From: a virus
Length of the DNA stretch: 22,231 nucleotides
Strand: one strand, 5' to 3'
Virus record (IMG/VR): IMGVR_UViG_3300037674_001163
Coordinates: 1 to 22,231 of that record
Part shown: positions 15,943 through 22,231 of the stretch, in pieces
Layout of the letters: every line of letters starts with the position of its first letter
Numbering within the stretch: position 1 is the first letter of the stretch
Position numbers and translations under genes: made by a program
The notes under the pieces: generated by a model
Databases searched by the model: none
Seen by the model: the letters and a program-made list of their open reading frames with translations, nothing else
Told to the model about the DNA's origin: nothing

Positions 15943-16386
15943 TTGTATTACAAGATAGATTTAAGTAATTACGAACCAAAAGAAGTTCAAAAGTATCAAG
16001 TGGTTACAAACTACAATGATATTCATTCAGAACAAATACAAGTAATATCAGAAGAGTTGGATAACTTTAAAGATTCATTTGGAAAGGACTGGAAAGAGTG
16101 GAATTTAAAAGACCTAAGAAGTAGATTAAAAGATAATTGGACATTTTATTTAACTGAGTGTGGTTGGGCATTTATAGATTGGAATAGACAATATCCTTAT
16201 TTATGTAATCGTTATATAATACCAGAATATAGAAATAAAGGATTGGGTAGTGATTTAGTATGGTTGAGATGTAATGAAATCGTTAAACAAGGGTATAATT
16301 ATGCATCAATTAAATTAGAAGATTGGAATACACCAGCACTATCAGTTATGAAAGAAAATATTTTTACAGAAATAAAAGAAATATGA
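15943..16386 (+). CDS. GNAT-family N-acetyltransferase
   Basis: A 147-residue protein whose second half fits the GNAT fold: a beta strand (Y-L-C-N-R-Y-I-I), then the acetyl-CoA loop R-N-K-G-L-G (97-102) on the following helix, then Y-A-S-I-K-L-E and N-T-P-A-L-S-V as in motif B. It would transfer an acetyl group to an amine on a protein, peptide or sugar; the acceptor is unknown. The start is TTG 15943, two bases after the previous stop, without a clear SD, so translation may be coupled. No in-frame ATG occurs before the conserved region, so the exact start is uncertain. It lies within a cassette of other modifying enzymes. Confidence 0.72.
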   Translation: MYYKIDLSNYEPKEVQKYQVVTNYNDIHSEQIQVISEELDNFKDSFGKDWKEWNLKDLRSRLKDNWTFYLTECGWAFIDWNRQYPYLCNRYIIPEYRNKGLGSDLVWLRCNEIVKQGYNYASIKLEDWNTPALSVMKENIFTEIKEI

Positions 16387-16429
16387 TATTTATAAGTGTA
16401 TACAAACTTCCAAATTAAGGATATAAATT
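16387..16429 (+). promoter_or_regulatory. Leader of the Hint protein gene, possible promoter
   Basis: A 43-base gap in an otherwise tightly packed cassette. It contains the AT-rich TATTTATAAG and a good SD (16417-16421). A separate promoter is plausible, but neither a sigma70 pair nor a clear T4 late box (TATAAATA) is present at a sensible distance. Confidence 0.2.
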
Positions 16430-18190
16430 ATGGCAGATTATAATAAAACGATATATAGTGGTTCTTTACGAGACAAAAGTTTAGAAGTTGCTAATCTTTT
16501 TACACAGAGTGTTCATTGGGATGGAGAGCAAAACAATGAGGGTATTTTGGGTATGTATGATTGGGTGGCATCCGATGGTGATATATATTTAGCAGAAATA
16601 AATACTAATTTAAGAATGAGAAATATAGATACTAATTGGGTAGATTTTGATGCATTAAATACTTTTTTAGGTAGTGGTGGTTATAATAAACTTTGTGTTG
16701 TTTGTGATAATACTGAAGTTGGAGCAAAACCACAAGATGGATTTTTAACACATTTGAGTTCAAGTTTATCTTCTGCTGATATAGAATATGAGAAAATATT
16801 AGTAGACCCATATCCAGTTGTTATCCCAGAAATTTCTTCATCTGATGCTAATGTTTTTGTGATGAAAATATCTTATGATACTGATAATTCAATTGGTGAG
16901 TATTCAGCAAATAAATTGAGTTTTAATAATTATGTAAGCTCTTCTGGACTATATAGTTATCAACCAAGAAAATATGCAGATTTACCATCAGATTTTAGTA
17001 ATGGAGCAGGTGTTCCAGATGTTGTGGTGAAATCCCCCAATACAGATTTAAAAAGGGGTAATTCTTTTCTTGATTTAAATGATGCTACTACTGGTTCACT
17101 TTCAGATTATGTTAATTCAGGATCTGTAGTGGAAGAATATATTGTTCCAGATGTAATTGTAGGTTCATTACAAACAGATGTTATTCGAGGGTTGGTTTTA
17201 CACACATCTTCTTCAAGTGTTTACTTAACTTCAGATTCATCTAATTTAAGAGGATACTCATGTAGAAAAACACCAGTTGCTAGTGGTAGTAATGAGTATA
17301 AAATAAATTATCTACATAACCCTGATACTTTTATTGAGGGAACACCAATTAGAATGCATGATGGTAGTAGTAAAGATGTTGAAGACATTCAAATTGGAGA
17401 CATTGTATCATCTTATAATATTCCTGGACAACCAGAAGATACAGCAGGCCCATTTCAATTAAGTAATATGTGGAGTTGGTCAACTTCATCTATAGAGAAT
17501 GCTGAACTTACAAGTTCAGTTGTAACTGGATGGGGAAGTGATGAATTAGATCAATATTATCTTATTAATAGTTCATATAAAATAGGAACTGGGGCATCAC
17601 TTTTTGTAAAATCTGGTTCAGAGTATTGTTTTAAACTGCCTGAATATGTTGAGACTGGAATGAAAATTTTAAGTAGTTCTGAAGAAGAAATTAATATAGA
17701 TAGTATATCATTAGTGAGTGAAACAACTACTTTTTATTCCTTAGATGTTGAAGAAATAGATACATACTTTGGTTCAGATATTCTTGTTCATAATTTACCA
17801 CCATGTTTTGTTGGTGGAACACAAATTCAAATGCATGAAGGAGTAAAATCTATTGAAGAGGTAGAGATAGGTGATATTGTTAAATCATTTGATGTAGGAA
17901 CAAGTTCAGTTGTTGATTCTAAAGTAACAAAAACATATGTACATACTGATAGATATTATATGATTTTAAATGGAAATATTAAAACTACTTCTGTTCATCC
18001 ATTTTATACTGATGGTAAGTGGGTAGAGGCTGGTGATTTATCAATTGGAGATAAAATACTTCATGTAGATGGATTGGAACATACAATTGAAACTATTGAG
18101 TTGAGTGATGAACAGGTTACTGTATATAACTTTGAGGTAGATGGAACACACAATTATTATGCTGAGGGTTATTTAGTGCATAATAAATAA
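16430..18190 (+). CDS. Protein with two tandem Hint (hedgehog/intein) domains
   Basis: A 586-residue protein. Residues about 1-298 are a Ser/Asp-rich domain I cannot name firmly; short pieces (L-A-E-I-N-T-N at 54-60, V-V-V-K-S-P at 198-203, V-V-E-E-Y-I at 233-238) recall ATP-grasp proteins. Hint 1 spans about 300-455 and Hint 2 459-585, joined by only L-P-P. Hint 2 has every catalytic mark: C459 at position 1 in C-F-V-G-G-T, T-S-V-H (520-523) for block B, and terminal H584-N585, followed only by Lys. Hint 1 has Thr300 in place of the cysteine and T-G-A-S in place of T-x-x-H, but keeps V-H-N at its end. So one copy seems active and one degenerate. With no C-terminal partner to splice, Hint 2 might cleave or attach the N-terminal part. 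AAGGA (16417-16421) is the SD. Confidence 0.78.
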   Translation: MADYNKTIYSGSLRDKSLEVANLFTQSVHWDGEQNNEGILGMYDWVASDGDIYLAEINTNLRMRNIDTNWVDFDALNTFLGSGGYNKLCVVCDNTEVGAKPQDGFLTHLSSSLSSADIEYEKILVDPYPVVIPEISSSDANVFVMKISYDTDNSIGEYSANKLSFNNYVSSSGLYSYQPRKYADLPSDFSNGAGVPDVVVKSPNTDLKRGNSFLDLNDATTGSLSDYVNSGSVVEEYIVPDVIVGSLQTDVIRGLVLHTSSSSVYLTSDSSNLRGYSCRKTPVASGSNEYKINYLHNPDTFIEGTPIRMHDGSSKDVEDIQIGDIVSSYNIPGQPEDTAGPFQLSNMWSWSTSSIENAELTSSVVTGWGSDELDQYYLINSSYKIGTGASLFVKSGSEYCFKLPEYVETGMKILSSSEEEINIDSISLVSETTTFYSLDVEEIDTYFGSDILVHNLPPCFVGGTQIQMHEGVKSIEEVEIGDIVKSFDVGTSSVVDSKVTKTYVHTDRYYMILNGNIKTTSVHPFYTDGKWVEAGDLSIGDKILHVDGLEHTIETIELSDEQVTVYNFEVDGTHNYYAEGYLVHNK

Positions 18191-18205
18191 TTTTAATAAA
18201 AAATA

Positions 18206-18721
18206 ATGGTTTTAAATAAAAAAATTCTATATGTGAATGGTTGTAGTTGGGTTGAGGGTGATGAACTTGAAGCCCAAAAAGAGGAAAGATTTAGTCGGTT
18301 AATATCAAATGACTTAAATCTTAATGAAGTTAATGAATCTATCTCAGGTTGTAGTAATGAAACAATCATAGTCAATACTATGAAATGGATTTACAATAAC
18401 CAACAACTTCACAATGAAACAATATTTATTATAGGATTTACAATAGAGAGTCGTTCTAAATATGATTGGGAAATGTATGATATAATTTTATTCCAAACAT
18501 TTTTACAATCACTTGGAGTAGAACACATATTATTTTTTTCATTTGGAAAATCACATAGAGATTTAAATATTAATAATTTTACAGACAAAGCTTTTTATGA
18601 GGTTATAACACAAGATAAAAATAATTTAGAAAAAGTATTTTGTAAAAATGGACATCCAAATGAAAAAGGACATAGAATTTTTGCAGATTATTTAAAAGGT
18701 TGGATAGATGATACAGAATAA
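18206..18721 (+). CDS. SGNH/GDSL-like hydrolase
   Basis: A 171-residue protein fitting a compact SGNH hydrolase (esterase or deacylase). Block I is N-G-C-S-W at 11-15 with S14 as candidate nucleophile after a beta strand (I-L-Y-V). A second conserved block is S-I-S-G-C-S-N at 45-51, giving the Gly/Asn oxyanion pair. The C-terminal G-H-P-N-E-K-G-H at 149-156 supplies the catalytic histidine segment. No signal peptide is present, so it acts in the cytoplasm or on the virion. It could remove acyl groups, for instance opposing the GNAT two genes upstream, which is speculation. The start lacks a clear SD. The end overlaps the first oxygenase by 14 bases. Confidence 0.65.
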   Translation: MVLNKKILYVNGCSWVEGDELEAQKEERFSRLISNDLNLNEVNESISGCSNETIIVNTMKWIYNNQQLHNETIFIIGFTIESRSKYDWEMYDIILFQTFLQSLGVEHILFFSFGKSHRDLNINNFTDKAFYEVITQDKNNLEKVFCKNGHPNEKGHRIFADYLKGWIDDTE

Positions 18722-19310
18722 TAATTGGCAGTGGTATATGAGTAAACCAAATTTTTTCACAAACGATGAGTGTGATGAATTGGTTGAAAGAATAAAGAAT
18801 ACCGAAAAAAGTGAACAAGGTTGTTTAGATGACCACTTTGGTGATGATCACAATACAGATTTTAGAAATGTTACAGAATGGTATTTACACAAAGATATGA
18901 GAGATTATGTTGTAGGGGATTATAGTTCATTACAACAGAAATTATTTATTGCGGCTAAGATGTGTAATCATTTATCTTGGAATCTTCATATACAAGAACC
19001 AGAAAATAATATGAAATTGATTGAATATAAATCAGATAATTTTTATACATGGCATTCAGATTTTAATAATGGTGAGAGTTCAAGAAGAAAATTAGTTACA
19101 ATACTTCAATTATCAGCTCCAAGCGAATATGAAGGTGGTTCTACACAATTAGCAATACAAGACCCAAAGACTTTAGAATTTTATGAAATGCCAAAAGAAA
19201 AAGGAACATTATTAATATTTTGTCCATTGTTATTTCACAGAGTTACACCAGTTACAAGTGGTGTTAGATATTCATTACAAGAATTTATAATAGGAAATAC
19301 TTTTGTATAA
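18708..19310 (+). CDS. 2-oxoglutarate/Fe(II) oxygenase (copy 1)
   Basis: A 200-residue double-stranded beta-helix oxygenase. The iron ligands are H116-x-D118 (in Y-T-W-H-S-D-F) and distal H177 (F-H-R-V-T-P), with R187 in G-V-R-Y-S-L binding 2-oxoglutarate. The spacing is that of prolyl-4-hydroxylase-like enzymes, which hydroxylate proteins, peptides or small molecules; the target is unknown. The N-terminus (W-Q-W-Y-M-S-K-P-N-F-F-T-N-D-E-C) aligns with the two other copies at 19303 and 21995, which supports the ATG at 18708. AAAAGG (18694-18699) is the SD. It overlaps both neighbours. Oxygenases of this type are frequent in marine T4-like phages (established for the group). Confidence 0.85.
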   Translation: MIQNNNWQWYMSKPNFFTNDECDELVERIKNTEKSEQGCLDDHFGDDHNTDFRNVTEWYLHKDMRDYVVGDYSSLQQKLFIAAKMCNHLSWNLHIQEPENNMKLIEYKSDNFYTWHSDFNNGESSRRKLVTILQLSAPSEYEGGSTQLAIQDPKTLEFYEMPKEKGTLLIFCPLLFHRVTPVTSGVRYSLQEFIIGNTFV

Positions 19311-19893
19311 ACCAATAGATATAGATACTCTTAAAAAAAATCCATCATTTAGATGGTGGTTAACAAGGGATAATTTCTTTACTGAAGATGAATGTAATGA
19401 AGTACGAAACTATATTGATAATAATGCAAAACCAAAGGTAGGTTCGTATTCTATTATTGAAGAACAACCAACGATGGAAGATGAGATTTGTAAGTTAAAT
19501 ATTGCTGATATTGTAGAACAAAAATATTTAGATAAAGTTTGGAGTTTGATTGAAATAGCTAACACTACATCTTTCAAATATAATATTTCAGGTATATATA
19601 AAAATAAACTTATGGGGCATAGATATGATGGAGAGGACTGGTATACACCACATTCAGATTTCCATCCCATTGATCCTTTTACTGTAGTTAAGTTAACTAT
19701 AATTATATTTTTAAGTAATGAGGGAGAGGATTATCAAGGTGGTGAATTTAAGTTTTTCGATGGTACACACATTGAATCAAGAAAGGGCAGGGCTTTAATA
19801 TTTCCATCATTTTATGGACATGAAGTAAAACCAATTACAAATGGACATAGATATTCCTTAGTTACTTGGGCCGTTGGAGACACTTTTGTATGA
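19303..19893 (+). CDS. 2-oxoglutarate/Fe(II) oxygenase (copy 2)
   Basis: A 196-residue paralogue of the preceding gene. Iron ligands are H117-x-D119 (T-P-H-S-D-F) and H173 (Y-G-H-E-V-K-P), with R183 in H-R-Y-S-L for 2-oxoglutarate. N-terminal F-R-W-W-L-T-R-D-N-F-F-T-E-D-E-C and C-terminal G-D-T-F-V mirror copy 1 (which ends G-N-T-F-V). The start is TTG 19303, inside the final codons of copy 1, with AGGA (19292-19295) seven bases upstream; no in-frame ATG occurs before residue 104, so a non-ATG start is needed. The two copies have diverged in the middle, so they probably act on different substrates. Confidence 0.85.
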   Translation: MYKPIDIDTLKKNPSFRWWLTRDNFFTEDECNEVRNYIDNNAKPKVGSYSIIEEQPTMEDEICKLNIADIVEQKYLDKVWSLIEIANTTSFKYNISGIYKNKLMGHRYDGEDWYTPHSDFHPIDPFTVVKLTIIIFLSNEGEDYQGGEFKFFDGTHIESRKGRALIFPSFYGHEVKPITNGHRYSLVTWAVGDTFV

Positions 19894-21995
19894 TGGACAA
19901 AAAAGATTTAAAAATAGCTTTATGTATTTGTCCACAATGGTCTATATCAACTCCTTCATTTGCGTTAGGTAGTTTAAATACAGCCTTAAAGGAGGCGGGG
20001 TTTAATCCAACTCAATATGATATTAATATGATGAGTTCATTGTATTTAAAAAATAATCATAAAGAGTATTTTAAAAAATGGACTCAAGATGATCCTTGGT
20101 CTACAAAGGGAGTTTTTTGGGAACAAATTGTTCCATTGTTTCAAGAATTTTGGTTTGATATAGTAAAAGAATTATCTGAATTTGATGCAGTTAGTTTTAC
20201 TACATATTCATCAAATATAATGACAACAGATTATCTTGCTCGTTATTTAAGACAACTTAATCCCAATATACATATATGGTATGGCGGCCCATTTTGTTGG
20301 TATGGTGAAAACGGTGGACTTAGCGAACTTGGTTCAAATCAGTCAACTAATGAATCATTGATAAAAGGAAAGTACAGAGAATTTGTAGATGTTGGATGTG
20401 GTACAAATGAAGGTGAGAAAACTATTGTAGATTTAGCAACCGATTTAATAGAAACTGGGAGTTATGATAATACAAATGGAATTTGGAAGTGGGATAAACT
20501 AAGACCATCATTCGCGACTGTATTAGAACAAGGTCGTAGTGGTAGAAAACCAGTTTATACTGGCAATTTACAGATAATGAACCTTGATACTTTAAGTACA
20601 CCAACTTGGAGTGAAGAAGTTTTAAAAGGTTATACTGAAATTAGAAAAGAAGATAAAACATCAGATTTTGGCCCAAAGTTGACAGTACCAATTCAAGGTT
20701 CAAGAGGATGTACTTTTAAATGTACTTTTTGTAGTGAGACTCGATTGTATAGATATAGAAGTCCTGAAAAGTTAATTGAAGATATAACAAAATTAAATAA
20801 AGAATATGGAGTTGAAAATTTTTGGTTTACAGATTCATTGATAAATGGTTCAATAAGTAATTATAAAAAATTTGTTGATGTATTAAATGAATTAATTGAC
20901 AAGGGAGAATTACCAAAAATAAGATATGGTGGTTATTTTAGAACTCATAAAAAAATGAATGAGAAGTTTTTAGATGAAGCAAGAAAATCAGGATTGGTTT
21001 ATATGAATATCGGAGTAGAGAATGGAGTTCCAAAAACTTTAGCACTAATGGAAAAGAACCAAACTCCAGATGTTATTAAAATGTATTTAGATGCAGTTAC
21101 AAAAGATGATAAAATTGTATTTGATGCGGGATGGATACCTGGTTATCCAAGAGAAACTACAATTGATTTTATAAGTAGTTTAAAGTTTTTGTTTGATACT
21201 AAACATAATTTTAAATATGATGTTGAAAAAACTGGTAGAATTAATTTAATGAAAGGTACAGATGTCTTAGTGGATACACCACTTGATACTGAAAGGGAAG
21301 TTTTTGATATTTCAAAAGATGAAAGTTTACTTAAAAATTGGATAAGTAATGATTATAGAAATAATATTTTTAATAGGAATTTGAGATCACATTTAACAGA
21401 TTTATTTTTGAACATTTTTAAAATTAATAAAAGAGGGATGATTAAGGATGGGGATGTTTCAATGGCTCAATCATGGGCATTAGATACATCATTCTATAAT
21501 TTTCAAAGTGATGGAAATAAAAGTAATGTTTCTGATGATATTATTTTTAAAAATTCATTTTTAACACCATCATCAGGAGAATCTACTTTTAAAGAAATTT
21601 TAATAAATTCATTAATTGATGAGGTTAAAGGATTTGCATGGTTAATATATAGTTTACAAAAGAATGTTAATTTAGAATTTGGTATGACTGATAATTTTAA
21701 AGTATTTAATTTAAAGGACACTTCGTTTATTATTAATATTAATTTTGAAACCAAACCAAATTCAGATTTTAACTTGAAAGTAGATTTTAAAATTAATGTA
21801 GATAAAGAAGATAGAAAGTATTTAAATATTAAAAATGTGAATGAATTAGAATTGGATGAAACATTTGAAATAAGTGGTAATTTTGATAAGGATTATTCTG
21901 ATAATAAAGTTGTTAAAGATATATATTTGGATTCACTTAATATAGATAAATATAAAATAAATATAGCAAGAACTGCAACGACTGGACGATATTAA
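19890..21995 (+). CDS. Radical SAM enzyme with B12-binding-like N-domain
   Basis: A 701-residue protein. The N-terminal 140 residues read like a Rossmann B12-binding domain of radical SAM methylthio/methyltransferase type (K-I-A-L-C-I-C-P, later I-H-I-W-Y-G-G-P at about 127-134), though the DxHxxG cobalamin motif is absent, as in many such proteins. The radical SAM motif is C-T-F-K-C-T-F-C (C274, C278, C281), followed by typical strands (F-W-F-T-D, Y-M-N-I-G-V-E-N-G, G-W-I-P-G-Y-P). The last 200 residues are an extra, Asn/Asp/Lys-rich domain of unknown role in very AT-rich DNA. The substrate is unknown; members of this class methylate unactivated carbons or build cofactors. ATG 19890 forms ATGA with the oxygenase stop and has GGAG at 19876-19879; an upstream TTG (19866) is less likely. 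Confidence 0.8.
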   Translation: MMDKKDLKIALCICPQWSISTPSFALGSLNTALKEAGFNPTQYDINMMSSLYLKNNHKEYFKKWTQDDPWSTKGVFWEQIVPLFQEFWFDIVKELSEFDAVSFTTYSSNIMTTDYLARYLRQLNPNIHIWYGGPFCWYGENGGLSELGSNQSTNESLIKGKYREFVDVGCGTNEGEKTIVDLATDLIETGSYDNTNGIWKWDKLRPSFATVLEQGRSGRKPVYTGNLQIMNLDTLSTPTWSEEVLKGYTEIRKEDKTSDFGPKLTVPIQGSRGCTFKCTFCSETRLYRYRSPEKLIEDITKLNKEYGVENFWFTDSLINGSISNYKKFVDVLNELIDKGELPKIRYGGYFRTHKKMNEKFLDEARKSGLVYMNIGVENGVPKTLALMEKNQTPDVIKMYLDAVTKDDKIVFDAGWIPGYPRETTIDFISSLKFLFDTKHNFKYDVEKTGRINLMKGTDVLVDTPLDTEREVFDISKDESLLKNWISNDYRNNIFNRNLRSHLTDLFLNIFKINKRGMIKDGDVSMAQSWALDTSFYNFQSDGNKSNVSDDIIFKNSFLTPSSGESTFKEILINSLIDEVKGFAWLIYSLQKNVNLEFGMTDNFKVFNLKDTSFIININFETKPNSDFNLKVDFKINVDKEDRKYLNIKNVNELELDETFEISGNFDKDYSDNKVVKDIYLDSLNIDKYKINIARTATTGRY

Positions 21996-22231
21996 TGATT
22001 ACTAATGATAAATTTCAGTTTGTTATCCATAGAGATAATTTTCTATCAGAAAGTCAATGTATAGAGTTAATTGAATATTTTGAAAGTAAAGAATCAAAAG
22101 ATTCAGAACTTGCTGGAACTTATGATAAAAATTTACTTAATAAAGAAGTTCGTAATACAAGAGAACTTGTACTTGATGATGAAAAATTAACTAATAAATT
22201 AAAAATGGTTTTTGAATTGGCAAATGTTTCT
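21995..22231 (+). CDS. 2-oxoglutarate/Fe(II) oxygenase, N-terminal part (copy 3, cut by window end)
   Basis: An open frame of 79 codons running off the window. It starts on the previous stop (TAATG). The N-terminus, F-Q-F-V-I-H-R-D-N-F-L-S-E-S-Q-C, aligns with the same region of copies 1 and 2 (R-D-N-F-F-T-E-D-E-C), which is why I call it an oxygenase although the iron-binding residues lie beyond the edge. If right, it is a third paralogue in the same cassette. Confidence 0.6.
   Translation, partial: MITNDKFQFVIHRDNFLSESQCIELIEYFESKESKDSELAGTYDKNLLNKEVRNTRELVLDDEKLTNKLKMVFELANVS

Noticed and set aside
17327-18190. The Hint region as a true splicing intein
   Set aside because: No host protein is interrupted, there is no homing endonuclease domain, and only Lys follows the terminal His-Asn, so protein splicing is not expected.
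578-21754. Many open frames of 60-98 codons on the - strand
   Set aside because: All lie opposite strong + strand genes, have low-complexity Leu/Ser/Ile-rich translations expected from AT-rich antisense DNA, and show no SD or domain motif.
1-22231. tRNA genes or a CRISPR array
   Set aside because: Gaps between genes are short (largest 156 bases), and I see no cloverleaf pattern and no regularly spaced repeats.

Overview
The window looks like part of the genome of a tailed, T4-like (myovirus-type) bacteriophage, probably from an aquatic or marine Gram-negative host. The DNA is AT-rich, every convincing gene is on the + strand, and most genes touch or overlap through ATGA or TAATG junctions. 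Four recognisable replisome parts of T4 type are present: a DnaB/gp41-like helicase, a family B DNA polymerase (gp43-like), a sliding clamp (gp45-like) and a clamp loader large subunit (gp44-like). No capsid, tail or packaging gene is seen. Host identity is inferred only: the TonB-dependent receptor has the domain layout common in Bacteroidota and Marinimicrobia, but the sigma70-type promoters and frequent Shine-Dalgarno (SD) sequences fit poorly with typical Bacteroidota.

Layout. (1) 1-2871: two small proteins, an SPPY-type DNA methyltransferase and the replicative helicase, ending at a hairpin terminator. (2) 3028-9000: an auxiliary metabolic block between helicase and polymerase. It holds a class II (cobalamin-dependent) ribonucleotide reductase, a complete 935-residue TonB-dependent outer membrane receptor with signal peptide, and a eukaryotic-type (GSII) glutamine synthetase. 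The receptor is flanked by stem-loops like a moron. (3) 9004-14503: polymerase behind a strong sigma70-like promoter, then clamp, a second SPPY methyltransferase and clamp loader behind another sigma70-like promoter. The second methyltransferase is coupled on both sides to the clamp and its loader. (4) 14500-22231: an accessory cassette. It holds a radical SAM protein with an N-terminal SPASM-like region, a zinc-ribbon protein, a GNAT acetyltransferase, a protein with two back-to-back Hint domains, an SGNH hydrolase-like protein, two 2OG-Fe(II) oxygenases, a radical SAM enzyme with a B12-binding-like N-terminus, and the start of a third oxygenase cut by the window edge.

How it may work together. 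Regions 1-3 make deoxynucleotides (RNR), supply glutamine for nucleotide synthesis (GS), copy the DNA, and probably methylate it as it is copied. Region 4 is rich in enzymes that alter other molecules (radical SAM, oxygenase, acetyltransferase, esterase-like) plus a potentially self-cleaving Hint protein. I infer a chemical decoration or modification system of unknown target. The points most worth following up are the phage-borne TonB receptor next to a cobalamin-dependent enzyme, the tandem live/dead Hint pair, and the two methyltransferases embedded in replisome operons.
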